Positions 42,707-51,119 are shown, counted from the stretch's first letter. The stretch is DNA of 64,000 nucleotides from VBAU01 sp036005185 (GCA_036005185.1 DASYQS010000042.1:124001-188000), one strand, 5' to 3'. Program-made: numbers and translations. The notes: generated by a model from the sequence alone, not told the origin.

Positions 42707-43399
42707 ATGATTGATCTTTTACAGATTGTTGACACCACTCAAAAATTAGCCACTGACATTGTTGGCACTCAAGCAGGCCCGGATAACGTGCTTGACTTAT
42801 TAGTAAAAGGAGGATGGATCATGATTCCTTTGGCGCTAATGTTATTGGTGGCTATATATGTCTTTTTCGAGCGTTATATTGCTATCAAACATGCGTCGCG
42901 TATTGATTCAAATTTCATGAATATTATCCGCGATCATATCATAAGCGGAAACGTTGCTGCTGCTCGCAGTTTTGCTAAGAATACAAATAATCCAGTGGGA
43001 AGGATTATTGATAAAGGCATACTGAGAGTAGGAAAACCGATCGATATCATCGAAACCAGTATGGATAATGTGGCCCAACTAGAAATGTACAAGCTGGAAA
43101 AAAACCTGGCCATTTTATCGGTTATTTCAAAAGCGGCGCCCATTTTTGGATTTGTGGGAACACTGATCGGATTGATGCAATTGTTTTCCGGTATCCAGCA
43201 AGGTCATGGTGAAGTAAAAATTGACGTGATTGCCCAAGGTATTTATACAAAGCTTATTACCTCCATTACTGGTCTTGTAATCGGGTTGTTTGCTTATTTT
43301 GCTTGGAGCTATTTGAATACGCAGATTGATAAGACTACCAATAAAATGGAAGCCGCTTCCTTTGACTTTTTAGATGTATTGCAAGAACCTACACGATAA
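42707..43399 (+). CDS. exbB: ExbB/TolQ family proton channel protein
   Basis: A 230-residue membrane protein with three helices: residues about 36-55 (IMIPLALMLLVAIYVFFERY), 145-165 and 185-205. The MotA/TolQ/ExbB signature APIFGFVGTLIGLMQLFSGIQ is present, as is ITSITGLVIGLFAYFAW. It forms a proton channel with ExbD to energise TonB or Tol. It precedes exbD by 12 bases; no tonB gene is in the window. Confidence 0.94.
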   Translation: MIDLLQIVDTTQKLATDIVGTQAGPDNVLDLLVKGGWIMIPLALMLLVAIYVFFERYIAIKHASRIDSNFMNIIRDHIISGNVAAARSFAKNTNNPVGRIIDKGILRVGKPIDIIETSMDNVAQLEMYKLEKNLAILSVISKAAPIFGFVGTLIGLMQLFSGIQQGHGEVKIDVIAQGIYTKLITSITGLVIGLFAYFAWSYLNTQIDKTTNKMEAASFDFLDVLQEPTR

Positions 43400-43411
43400 A
43401 CATGGCCCTTG

Positions 43412-43813
43412 ATGAAATATAGAAAAAAGCATAGACGACAAGAAACAGAATTATTCACCGATTCACTGAATGACATTCTTTTCATTTTGCTGATGTTTTT
43501 TTTGATCACTACAACAATGGCCAATCCAAATGTTGTGAAGGTGAATAATCCGAAAGGAACAAGGGATACAAAAGCAAAGCAGAACATAGTAGTTAGCATT
43601 GATAAGGATCAGAATTTTTATATCGGTCAAAGGCTAATTGATAAAAACAATTTAGACACTGCTCTTACAGCGGAGATCATGAAATGGAAGCAAACCATTG
43701 ATACGCCAACTGTAGTAGTGAACGCAGATACCATTGCTTATTACGGTGAAGTTTTCAGGGTTATGCGTGTTTCAAAACGATCTGGTGCTAAAGTGGTGGC
43801 AAACGTGAAGTAG
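43412..43813 (+). CDS. exbD: ExbD/TolR family protein
   Basis: A 133-residue protein with one membrane helix (DILFILLMFFLITTTMA, about residues 22-38) whose start includes the essential aspartate (SLNDILFILL). The periplasmic domain follows with TVVVNADTIAYYGEVFRVM. ATG 43412 is chosen; a TTG lies one codon upstream. Together with ExbB it converts proton motive force into mechanical work for outer-membrane uptake. Confidence 0.93.
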   Translation: MKYRKKHRRQETELFTDSLNDILFILLMFFLITTTMANPNVVKVNNPKGTRDTKAKQNIVVSIDKDQNFYIGQRLIDKNNLDTALTAEIMKWKQTIDTPTVVVNADTIAYYGEVFRVMRVSKRSGAKVVANVK

Positions 43814-43818
43814 CCAAC

Positions 43819-43839
43819 CCTTTTTGTTTTACAAAAAGG
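43819..43839. terminator. Hairpin between convergent exbD and prmC
   Basis: CCTTTTTGT pairs perfectly with ACAAAAAGG around TTT. It sits just after exbD and after the prmC stop on the other strand. It lacks a T-run on the plus side, so terminator activity is uncertain. Confidence 0.45.
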
Positions 43840-43883
43840 AAATAGCAAACTTTTCCCACGTAACATGGCGTATTAATTTTTTT

Positions 43884-44744
43884 TTAAGAGTTAAATACAA
43901 CCTTTATCATTCTATCTTTGCCTTGTAAATCTTTTTTTAATTCAATGAAGTTATAAGCTTTTGATTGGAATAACTGCTTAACCTGCTCTCCAAGATTTTC
44001 ATGAATTTCCACATAGATTTTACCTCCATCAGTTAATTTCTCTTTTCCAAACTCCGCGATGGCCTCGTAAAAGACCAATGGATTGCTGTCGGGTACAAAT
44101 AGCGCAACGAATGGCTCATGATCAGCAACGTTTTTTCTCATTTCATTTTTTTCTTTTTGTGGTACATAGGGTGGATTGCTGACTATAATATCAACCTCAG
44201 GCAATTGCTTACGTTGTTCTTTATCTAGAAAATTCAATGGCACAAAATCAATAGCTGTGTTTAGAGCATCGGCATTCATTCTTGCAACAGTCAAGGCCTC
44301 ATCACTTACATCACAGGCCCAAACTTCAGCATTCGGCAATTTTTTTTTCAAAGCAATTGCAATACAGCCGCTGCCTGTTCCCACATCAAGAATTCTGAAT
44401 TCTGAATTCTGAATTCTGAATTCTTTTAAAATCCATTCCACCAACTCTTCTGTCTCTGGCCGGGGTATCAGCACGCTCTTATCAACATAAAATCTCATTC
44501 CTGCAAACCAAGCCTCATTAATTATATATTGTATAGGTTCGTGCTGCTGTAATCGATCAATGGTTTGGTTCAACGAAGTTTTTTGAAAAGATGAAAGAGG
44601 GGTATCCTTATTCAATACACGTTCTATGCGTGACCAGCGGGTTATATGCTCCATTACTATTTCAGCAATGTTATCTGCCTCATTTTTCTCGTAAATATTA
44701 TTTATGCTACTAATTATTTCTTTTCTTGCGTCTTCGATAGTCAT
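43884..44744 (-). CDS. prmC: Peptide chain release factor N5-glutamine methyltransferase
   Basis: A 286-residue SAM enzyme (HemK) that methylates the glutamine of the GGQ motif in release factors. Motif I is LDVGTGSGCIAIALKKKLP and the catalytic motif is VDIIVSNPPYVPQKEKNE (NPPY). The N-terminal helical domain ends at ILIPRPETEELVEWILKE. ATG 44744 (MTIEDARKEI) is chosen; upstream in-frame residues are read from repeat sequence. Just before motif I the residues EFRIQNSEFRI are encoded by a tandem gaattctgaattctg repeat. Confidence 0.95.
   Translation of the reverse strand: MTIEDARKEIISSINNIYEKNEADNIAEIVMEHITRWSRIERVLNKDTPLSSFQKTSLNQTIDRLQQHEPIQYIINEAWFAGMRFYVDKSVLIPRPETEELVEWILKEFRIQNSEFRILDVGTGSGCIAIALKKKLPNAEVWACDVSDEALTVARMNADALNTAIDFVPLNFLDKEQRKQLPEVDIIVSNPPYVPQKEKNEMRKNVADHEPFVALFVPDSNPLVFYEAIAEFGKEKLTDGGKIYVEIHENLGEQVKQLFQSKAYNFIELKKDLQGKDRMIKVVFNS
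44389..44427. repeat. Tandem gaattctg repeat inside prmC
   Basis: About five copies of a 7-base aattctg unit run from 44389 to 44427. They encode KEFRIQNSEFRI immediately before the SAM-binding motif. Being palindromic around gaattc, the tract can fold back. The same word, slightly changed, occurs in frame at 32240-32279. Confidence 0.75.
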
Positions 44745-44759
44745 AAGCAAACTTACAAC

Positions 44760-44842
44760 GTGAATAGTGAATGGTGAATTAACAATTGAATCCGGGTTAT
44801 ATTTGCATTTGCTATTCACCATTGACCACTGACCATTCACTA
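44760..44842. repeat. Hairpin of gtgaatggtgaatt words between prmC and ribD
   Basis: tgaatagtgaatggtgaatt (44761-44780) pairs with attcaccattgaccactgac (44814-44833), GTGAATGGTGAAT matching 12 of 13 bases. It fills the divergent promoter region of prmC and ribD and reaches to within four bases of the ribD ATG. Confidence 0.65.
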
Positions 44843-44845
44843 TAC

Positions 44846-45946
44846 ATGCATCGTTGCTTGGAGCTGGCAAAGCTGGGAGCGGGCAATGTGGCGCCTAATC
44901 CCATGGTGGGTGCAGTGCTTGTGCATAATAGCCGCATTATTGGAGAAGGTTATCATCAGCAATATGGGCAGCCACATGCAGAATCCAATTGCATCGGGTC
45001 AGTAAAAGAAGAAGATAAGCATTTGATTTCTGGCGCTACCATGTATGTTTCTCTCGAACCTTGTGCTCATTATGGTAAAACCCCTCCCTGTGCTGATCTC
45101 ATCATTAAGCATAAAATTCCAAAGGTTGTTATCGGTAGCCGGGATCCCTTTGCACAAGTGAATGGTAAAGGAATTGAAAAATTGCAGGCGGCAAGCATTA
45201 AAATAGAGGTAGGTGTTTTGGAAAATGAATGCCGGGAATTGAATAAGCGTTTTTTTACTTTTCATGAACAACACCGACCTTATATTATTTTAAAATGGGC
45301 GCAATCAGTAAATCAAAAGATAGCAGCCCATCCCCAACCCTTCCCGAAGGGAAGGGAGACAGAGTCTGTGAATTTGAAAGGCCGTTTACATATTTCAAAT
45401 GATTTTACTAATAGGGTGGTTCATAAATGGCGAAGTGAGGAAGCGGCTATTCTTGTTGGCACGAATACAGCTTTGATGGATGATCCGCAGCTAACAACAA
45501 GATTATGGACAGGAAATAATCCTATACGATTGGTTGTTGATATGGATCTAAAGCTTTCTTCTTCTTTAAAATTATTCGACGATGAAGCTCCAACCATTGT
45601 ATTCAACAAAATAAAACATGATCTCGATGAAAGCTTTTTTGAAAATTTCTTCATGACAAAAAGGGGAAAGGGGCTATTTTTTTACCAGGTCACCGAAGAT
45701 ATTGGTTTAGTTCATCAAATTATCAATGCGCTTTACCAATTAAAGATCCAGAGCGTAATTGTAGAAGGAGGTTCAAGACTATTGCAATCATTTATTGATG
45801 AGGGAATGTGGGATGAAGCAAGGGTAATAACCAATAGGCAATTGACAATTGGCAATGGATTGTCCTCTCCTATATTACAGGATTGCCAAAAAATAGAAGA
45901 AATCAATTTTACCACAGATACTATTGAGACATTTAAACTCGTGTAA
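44846..45946 (+). CDS. ribD: Bifunctional riboflavin deaminase/reductase
   Basis: A 366-residue enzyme for the second and third steps of riboflavin synthesis. The deaminase half has the zinc site HAESNCI and LEPCAHYGKTPPCADLI; the reductase half has KWAQSVNQKI, EAAILVGTNTALMDDPQLTTRLW and VIVEGGSRLLQSFID. ATG 44846 (MHRCLELAKLGAGNVAPNP) is chosen. Two repeat words are translated: residues 163-170 (PQPFPKGR region) at the domain link, and RQLTIGN near the end. No FMN riboswitch is seen upstream. Confidence 0.95.
   Translation: MHRCLELAKLGAGNVAPNPMVGAVLVHNSRIIGEGYHQQYGQPHAESNCIGSVKEEDKHLISGATMYVSLEPCAHYGKTPPCADLIIKHKIPKVVIGSRDPFAQVNGKGIEKLQAASIKIEVGVLENECRELNKRFFTFHEQHRPYIILKWAQSVNQKIAAHPQPFPKGRETESVNLKGRLHISNDFTNRVVHKWRSEEAAILVGTNTALMDDPQLTTRLWTGNNPIRLVVDMDLKLSSSLKLFDDEAPTIVFNKIKHDLDESFFENFFMTKRGKGLFFYQVTEDIGLVHQIINALYQLKIQSVIVEGGSRLLQSFIDEGMWDEARVITNRQLTIGNGLSSPILQDCQKIEEINFTTDTIETFKLV
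45332..45360. repeat. In-frame cccttccc-gaa-gggaaggg hairpin in ribD
   Basis: CCCTTCCC (45338-45345) pairs perfectly with GGGAAGGG (45349-45356) around a GAA loop. It encodes PFPKGR within HPQPFPKGRETES at the deaminase-reductase boundary and preserves frame. Confidence 0.8.
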
Positions 45947-45984
45947 TTTAAATGAATTACTTACTTAACGACTATTGACTCGTC

Positions 45985-46599
45985 ATGACGGATTATTATT
46001 ATACGATTGAAAAACCTGCGGTGGCTGAGTTTAAGGATCGTGGAAGTAAATTTATCGCTTATGCTTTCCCTATCGTTGATTCCTTGGATTTTAAAAAAAG
46101 GTTACAGGATTTAAAAAATGAACATCCAAAAGCAGTGCATCATTGTTTTGCTTATCGTTTGGGAACTGATGGAAATAATTTTCGTAGTAGTGATGATGGG
46201 GAGCCTTCGGGAACGGCAGGCAAACCAATATTAGGTCAAATTGATAGCAAGCGGTTGACGAATGTGGCTGTGATTGTAGTAAGGTATTTTGGCGGCACCT
46301 TATTAGGAGTGCCCGGTTTAATTAATGCTTACAAAACGGCAACTGCCTTGGCTTTGCAAACGACTCCCGTCATTCAAAAAGCCATTGAGATAAACTATCG
46401 TCTGCAATTTGATTATACAAAGATGAATGAGGTAATGACGGTTATAAAAAAATATAACTGTTCCATTTTAAAGCAGCAAATGGAATTGTTTTGTGCGATG
46501 GAGATCGGAGTGCCAAAGAGAAGCCTCGAACTTGTATTGGTTCAATTGAAGGAAATCAGAAACTTGGAAATCCAGATGGATGATCGGAAGAACAAATAA
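45985..46599 (+). CDS. YigZ/IMPACT family protein
   Basis: A 204-residue protein with the UPF0029/IMPACT N-terminal domain: FKDRGSKFIAYAFPI, HHCFAYRLGTDGNNFRSSDDGEPSGTAGKPIL and VVRYFGGTLLGVPGLINAY. The C-terminal domain has the EF-G domain V-like fold common to the family. Members are linked to translation or ribosome binding, but the exact role is unclear. Downstream of ribD, probably a separate transcript. Confidence 0.9.
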   Translation: MTDYYYTIEKPAVAEFKDRGSKFIAYAFPIVDSLDFKKRLQDLKNEHPKAVHHCFAYRLGTDGNNFRSSDDGEPSGTAGKPILGQIDSKRLTNVAVIVVRYFGGTLLGVPGLINAYKTATALALQTTPVIQKAIEINYRLQFDYTKMNEVMTVIKKYNCSILKQQMELFCAMEIGVPKRSLELVLVQLKEIRNLEIQMDDRKNK

Positions 46600-46604
46600 T
46601 CGCA

Positions 46605-46991
46605 TTAGAAGATAGAAATGATTAAAAAAAATAGAAAATAGAATCCAAATCCAAATAGTGTCCATTTGACAAGGTCTCTCGCTTTTTTATCGTAGCCATC
46701 ACCTTTATAATAACCTGACAAAATAATAGTAAAAACTATCGGAAAAATAAACGTGAGAATTTTCCAGTGAAGATCAAGTGGCTCATTAGCTTTTTTTTCT
46801 TCAATGCTTTTTTGTATTGTATTTATGTGTGTTAATTTTTCAATCTCTTCCCGTGAAATATTCCTTCTGACAATTTCTGCTTCTGCCGCTAAAATTGCTT
46901 CCTGTTGGTAATCATCTTTGCTAATCTTTACAATTTTAATAAGTTCAGCATCTGAACGTTCTTTCATTGCTTGAGAAAAATCGAAGTCCAC
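46605..46991 (-). CDS. Small membrane protein, unknown function
   Basis: A 128-residue protein with a charged N-terminal half (ERSDAELIKIVKISKDDYQQEAILAAEAE, about residues 11-39), a pattern I know at the start of several Bacteroidota membrane proteins. Two hydrophobic helices follow near residues 78-95 and 110-127. Start is GTG 46991 or ATG 46967. It ends next to the yigZ-like stop and follows the dehydrogenase gene on the same strand by five bases, so the two are likely co-transcribed. Confidence 0.6.
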   Translation of the reverse strand: MDFDFSQAMKERSDAELIKIVKISKDDYQQEAILAAEAEIVRRNISREEIEKLTHINTIQKSIEEKKANEPLDLHWKILTFIFPIVFTIILSGYYKGDGYDKKARDLVKWTLFGFGFYFLFFLIISIF

Positions 46992-46996
46992 ATGTT

Positions 46997-47881
46997 TTAC
47001 CTTTTAAATCTACCACTTACTACTAACTCCTTACTGCCAGCCGCATAAGCATAAAAACCCTCGCCGCTTTTTACACCAAGCTTTCCAGCAGTTACCATAT
47101 TTGTCAACAAAGGGCAAGGAGCATATTTTGGATTTCCAAAACCATCATGCAATACATTTAAAATAGAATAGCAAACATCAAGACCAATAAAATCGGCAAG
47201 CTGTAACGGTCCCATAGGATGAGCCATGCCCAGTTTCATGACTGTATCAATTTCTTCTACACCGGCAACTCCCTCATACAAACTATAGATGGCCTCATTG
47301 ATCATGGGCATTAAAATGCGATTGGCTACAAACCCCGGATAATCGTTTACCACGCAAGGAACTTTTCCAAGCTGTTTGCTGATCTCAATAATTTTATCTG
47401 TTACTTGTTTTTTTGTAGAATAACCATTGATGATCTCCACCAGTTTCATGACCGGCACAGGATTCATAAAGTGCATGCCAATCACCATTTCAGGTCGCTT
47501 TATTGAAGAGGCGATTTTTGTTATGGAAATAGAAGAAGTGTTGGTAGCAAGAATGCAATCAGCCGGAGCTTTTTGATCTATCTGCTTAAAGATTTCAAGT
47601 TTTAGTTCCGTATTTTCTGTAGCTGCTTCTACAATAAGATTGGAATCCTTTACATGATCAATGGAATTGAATGTTTGAATATTTTTTAATGTTGAGTTTT
47701 TAATTTCTTCACTAACGGCTCCTTTTGATAATTGCCGGTCGAGATTTTTTGTAATGGTGTTGATGGCTTTGCTTAATTGTTCTTGCGAAATATCAATGAG
47801 GTTTACTTTAAAACCATTTTGTGCAAAAACATGCGCAATGCCATTGCCCATTGTGCCAGCACCAATAACTGAGATACCCAT
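46997..47881 (-). CDS. 3-hydroxybutyryl-CoA dehydrogenase family protein
   Basis: A 294-residue NAD-dependent 3-hydroxyacyl-CoA dehydrogenase. The Rossmann motif is ISVIGAGTMGNGIAHVFAQNGF, the catalytic His lies in GMHFMNPVPVMKLVEII, and the C-terminal domain begins NDYPGFVANRILMPMINEAIY. It oxidises 3-hydroxyacyl-CoA or works in reverse in butanoate metabolism. Stands alone, without thiolase or crotonase neighbours. Confidence 0.93.
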   Translation of the reverse strand: MGISVIGAGTMGNGIAHVFAQNGFKVNLIDISQEQLSKAINTITKNLDRQLSKGAVSEEIKNSTLKNIQTFNSIDHVKDSNLIVEAATENTELKLEIFKQIDQKAPADCILATNTSSISITKIASSIKRPEMVIGMHFMNPVPVMKLVEIINGYSTKKQVTDKIIEISKQLGKVPCVVNDYPGFVANRILMPMINEAIYSLYEGVAGVEEIDTVMKLGMAHPMGPLQLADFIGLDVCYSILNVLHDGFGNPKYAPCPLLTNMVTAGKLGVKSGEGFYAYAAGSKELVVSGRFKR

Positions 47882-48209
47882 AAGACCCCCGGTAATTTCC
47901 TCAATGAGGAGTTTTTCTCAACCCCTAAAGGGGAGTTTTTCTCAACCCCTAAAGGGGAGTTTTTTGAAAACTCATTTTAGGGAAGAGTAATGTTTATAAA
48001 AAAATTACAGGCAAATGTAAGAAGTTCAGATTTTAATAAAAGAATGTCTAATTGATGCTATTATATACATAGTTAAACGGATACGCAAGGAACGATGCTA
48101 TGAAATACAAAAGGTGGTGACAAAAAATTAACCACAACTTTAAGAGATTTACAAATAAATAAAACTATTGCGATCTAAGTTCCCCGCCTTAGGCGGGGAC
48201 AGGGGTTTC
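47882..48209. repeat. Intergenic region with a tandem 24-base repeat and a gttccccgcc repeat
   Basis: The region has two exact tandem copies of a 24-base unit (47911-47934, 47935-47958), each holding acccctaaagggg, followed by a partial third unit. Near the right end, 48172-48207, is gatctaagttccccgcctta with its complement half ggcggggacaggggtttc. No gene seen. Confidence 0.75.
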
Positions 48210-48851
48210 TTATTGCTTATTTTTAAAATCTCCTCGCTTCCATGCCTGTATAAATTCAGACCAGGCTGCGGGATTGAAAATATTCATGGGCGGAGTTTGT
48301 CCAACATAACTCGCTTTGTTTGCCAAATTGCGGAATTGAATTTGAGTGGCTTCGCCGCCGTCACCGGGAACAGATTTCATCAATGTGCGTCGCTTGGCAG
48401 CATCAGTGTTTTTACGGGCAACTTCAATATCATCATCATTCACCTTGGCATTCACAAAATCTCTTGCAAACTGCTGAGGCGTTGGTCGCGGTCGAATAAT
48501 AGTAGCGGGAAGATAGACTGTATCGGCGACCATCAACTGAACAATGCTGTATTGATTACCTTCAAGATTTTTTGGAATAGTAATTTGTTTGGGCTTATAA
48601 CTTACGTGGCTGAAATCGATCACATCACCCTTTAATACAACAATAGAAAATACGCCCTGATTATTCGTGATCGTACCGCGGTTTTGCCCTTTCACCATTA
48701 CACTCACCGCTGGTATGCCTACCAAGCTATCGGCTGTCATCACAATACCATATAACTGCACTACCGAATCACGAACGGTTTCAAATTGCGCCTTAGCAGT
48801 TGTTGGTATTATGAAAAAAGCAATTCCAATATATAATAGAATTTTTTTCAT
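48210..48851 (-). CDS. Secreted protein with carboxypeptidase-like regulatory domain
   Basis: A 213-residue exported protein with a signal peptide (ending TAKAQ). Residues about 30-110 form a CarboxypepD-reg-like beta-sandwich (VQLYGIVMTADSLVGIPAVSVMVKG, GTITNNQGVFSIVV, VIDFSHVSYKPKQI), common in Bacteroidota envelope proteins and before TonB-dependent receptors. The C-terminal 90 residues are charged with no known domain. No receptor is adjacent. Confidence 0.75.
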   Translation of the reverse strand: MKKILLYIGIAFFIIPTTAKAQFETVRDSVVQLYGIVMTADSLVGIPAVSVMVKGQNRGTITNNQGVFSIVVLKGDVIDFSHVSYKPKQITIPKNLEGNQYSIVQLMVADTVYLPATIIRPRPTPQQFARDFVNAKVNDDDIEVARKNTDAAKRRTLMKSVPGDGGEATQIQFRNLANKASYVGQTPPMNIFNPAAWSEFIQAWKRGDFKNKQ

Positions 48852-48908
48852 TGCCCCAAAATAAAGACAAGTTGCTTAAATCGAAAAACAAATACCACGA
48901 TTGATGGT

Positions 48909-48916
48909 TACCTTTG
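48909..48916 (+). promoter_or_regulatory. -7 box upstream of mrp
   Basis: TACCTTTG matches TAnnTTTG, 80 bases before the mrp ATG. No -33 element is convincing. Confidence 0.45.
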
Positions 48917-48996
48917 CAATGAAAAAATGTTTTTTACAATCATTTTAACGAACCAGCGTCAGTAACCGTAAAAAAACTACAAAAATCAGACCCCAC

Positions 48997-50091
48997 ATGA
49001 CCAATGAAGACATATTAAGAGCCCTAAGCAGTGTGCAGGAACCCGACCTCGGAAAAGATATTGTGACTCTTGACATGGTGAAAGATATAACTATTGACGG
49101 TAATTATGTTTCTTTTACCGTTGTGCTCACTACACCAGCCTGTCCGTTAAAAGATATGATCAAGAATGGGTGCGTCAATGCTATAAGGTCTTTGGTAAAT
49201 AAAGATGCCGTAGTAAATGTAAAATTCACATCTAATACAACAACGAAGAGATCAGATGGCGGAGCTGTGTTGCCTAAAGTAAAAAATATAATCGCGGTGG
49301 TTAGTGGAAAAGGTGGAGTAGGAAAAAGCACAGTAGCTGCTAACCTTGCTTTGGCTTTATCGCAAGGTGGAGCAAAAGTGGGGTTAATGGATGCAGATAT
49401 TTACGGCCCAAGTGTGCCCATTATGTTTGGGGTTCGAGGTGAGCGGCCGCTCATGATTGAAATTGGCGGAAAAGGAATGATAGCGCCGCTTGAACGTTAT
49501 GGAATAAAATTGATGAGCATCGGTTTATTGGTTGATGAAAAAAGTGCAGTAGTATGGCGTGGCCCTATGGCAAGCAGCGCTATACGTCAATTTGTTACTG
49601 ATGTGTATTGGGATGAATTGGATTACTTGGTAATTGATATGCCACCGGGAACAGGCGATATTCATTTAACATTAGTGCAAACTGTTCCTGTAACCGGAGC
49701 CGTGATTGTAACTACTCCGCAAGATGTGGCGCTGGCTGATGCAAAAAAAGGAATTGCTATGTTCGGGCAAGCTCAGGTCAATGTGCCCATCATCGGCTTG
49801 GTAGAGAATATGAGCTATTTCACACCTGAAGAGCTGCCCGATCATAAATACTATATTTTCGGAAAAGAAGGTGGTAAACATTTGGCCGATGAATATGATA
49901 TTCCTTTTTTGGGACAGATACCCCTCGTACAAACCATTCGTGAAGGCGGTGATGAAGGTGTGCCGGTGATGATGAGCGACGATGAGAACAGTAAAAAAGC
50001 ATTTTCCGACTTTGCAGCTCATGTAGTGCGTAGTATTTCTATGCGAAATGCGAATATTGAACAAGCAAAAGTCGCATCGGTGGTTTCATAA
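48997..50091 (+). CDS. mrp: Mrp/NBP35 family P-loop iron-sulfur carrier protein
   Basis: A 364-residue protein with an N-terminal MIP18-like (DUF59) domain (residues 1-75, containing the conserved C49 in TTPACPLKDM) and a ParA/MinD-like ATPase. Deviant Walker A is GKGGVGKS, residues 104-111. It should deliver Fe-S clusters to apoproteins. The C-terminal CPxC motif that bridges a cluster in many homologues is absent: after ENMSYFTPEELPDHKYY there is no cysteine pair. I recall this variant in Bacteroidota. Its end overlaps no gene. Confidence 0.93.
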   Translation: MTNEDILRALSSVQEPDLGKDIVTLDMVKDITIDGNYVSFTVVLTTPACPLKDMIKNGCVNAIRSLVNKDAVVNVKFTSNTTTKRSDGGAVLPKVKNIIAVVSGKGGVGKSTVAANLALALSQGGAKVGLMDADIYGPSVPIMFGVRGERPLMIEIGGKGMIAPLERYGIKLMSIGLLVDEKSAVVWRGPMASSAIRQFVTDVYWDELDYLVIDMPPGTGDIHLTLVQTVPVTGAVIVTTPQDVALADAKKGIAMFGQAQVNVPIIGLVENMSYFTPEELPDHKYYIFGKEGGKHLADEYDIPFLGQIPLVQTIREGGDEGVPVMMSDDENSKKAFSDFAAHVVRSISMRNANIEQAKVASVVS

Positions 50092-50122
50092 AGACGAAGT
50101 ATTTTGCAGCAAATCAATAACT

Positions 50123-50293
50123 ATGAAAAATTTTCGGGCTATCCTTTTTTTCTCAGCTATTTTGTTCATGACTTCTTGTTCGGTAAAAGTATTTTCAAAA
50201 CAACAAACCGGTCATTTACCACCAGGTCAAGCAAAAAAAATCACAGGTAGTCAATCTGCAAGGGCTTATGCTCCGGGTCACAACAAGCATTAA
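50123..50293 (+). CDS. Small lipoprotein, unknown function
   Basis: A 56-residue protein with a lipoprotein signal (lipobox-like LFMTSC) and the tail HLPPGQAKKITGSQSARAYAPGH. This LPPGQAKK...APGH pattern recurs in small Bacteroidota lipoproteins often mislabelled as quinol oxidase subunit 4. The ATG at 50123 starts the signal peptide. Possibly co-transcribed with mrp. Function unknown. Confidence 0.6.
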   Translation: MKNFRAILFFSAILFMTSCSVKVFSKQQTGHLPPGQAKKITGSQSARAYAPGHNKH

Positions 50294-50404
50294 GGATAAT
50301 TTTTATTAGCCAGCTTTGGAATTCTTGTCATCGTCGGTTGCGTGCCACTTTTGTACTTTTTATCCTCTATTAAGCTTTCTTTCTTTCAAGCAAAGGCGCT
50401 AGGA

Positions 50405-50460
50405 TTAATATAAAAGACGCTAAGTTTTCTTTGCGACTTAGCGAGACCTTAGCATCTTTG
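50405..50460. repeat. gacgctaag...cttagcgagac repeat before the PaiB-like gene
   Basis: GCTAAG (50419-50424) pairs with CTTAGC (50437-50442) inside tttctttgcgacttagcgag wording. It is another word-type hairpin and ends in agcatctttg, close to a -7 box. Confidence 0.5.
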
Positions 50461-50483
50461 TATGAAATATTCTGAATTCAATT

Positions 50484-51119
50484 ATGTATAATTACCCTCA
50501 CTACAAAGAGCCAGACAAGACAAAATTGATTGAATTTATGTGTGCACATCCGTTCATTACTTTGATCGGTTGTGATAACAAAGGCAGAATTGAAGCCACT
50601 CAAATTCCCGTGTTGATCGAAGAAAAGGGGGATAGGCTTTTTATCTTCGGCCATATTGCCAAAAAATCGGACCATCACTATGCATTTGAAGAAAATCCAA
50701 ATGTGCTTGCCATTTTTACGGGAGCGCATAGTTATGTAAGCGGCACTTGGTACAGCGGTAATCCTCACCAAGCATCCACCTGGAATTATATTTCAATACA
50801 CGCACGAGGACAAATAAAATTTTTGGATGAATCTTTTTTAATTGAATTGCTAAAAAAGCTTTCGCTGCATTTTGAAAATAATAATACAGCTTCCTCAACC
50901 ATTTATGATAACCTGCCAGTTGATTATAAAGAAAAATTGATCAAGGCTATTCTTGCTTTTGAAATTGAAGTAACTGAAATGGATAATGTTTTTAAGCTAA
51001 GCCAAAACCGGGATGAAAAGAGTTACGATAGCATTGTTCAGCAGTTAAAACAAAAGGAAGGTGATGCCAAACAGATCGGTGAGCTGATGGAGAAAAGAAA
51101 AGATCAAGTGTTTAAGTAA
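50484..51119 (+). CDS. PaiB-like FMN-binding transcriptional regulator/flavoprotein
   Basis: A 211-residue protein of the PaiB family (FMN-binding split barrel). Signature: MYNYPHYKEPDKTKLIEFMCAHPFITLIG, GHIAKKSDHHYAFEENPNVLAIFTG, YVSGTWYSGNPHQASTWNYISIHARGQIKF. In Bacillus PaiB was described as a negative regulator of sporulation and protease genes, but biochemistry is thin. Its stop overlaps the next start by one base (TAATG), so translation is coupled. Confidence 0.88.
   Translation: MYNYPHYKEPDKTKLIEFMCAHPFITLIGCDNKGRIEATQIPVLIEEKGDRLFIFGHIAKKSDHHYAFEENPNVLAIFTGAHSYVSGTWYSGNPHQASTWNYISIHARGQIKFLDESFLIELLKKLSLHFENNNTASSTIYDNLPVDYKEKLIKAILAFEIEVTEMDNVFKLSQNRDEKSYDSIVQQLKQKEGDAKQIGELMEKRKDQVFK

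Noticed and set aside
44745..44845. FMN riboswitch before ribD
   Set aside because: The upstream region is only 100 bases shared with divergent prmC and is filled by the gtgaatggtgaatt hairpin; no RFN-type conserved blocks are seen.
47911..47958. CRISPR-like array from the tandem repeat
   Set aside because: The 24-base copies are directly adjacent, without spacers, only two complete, and no cas gene is present.
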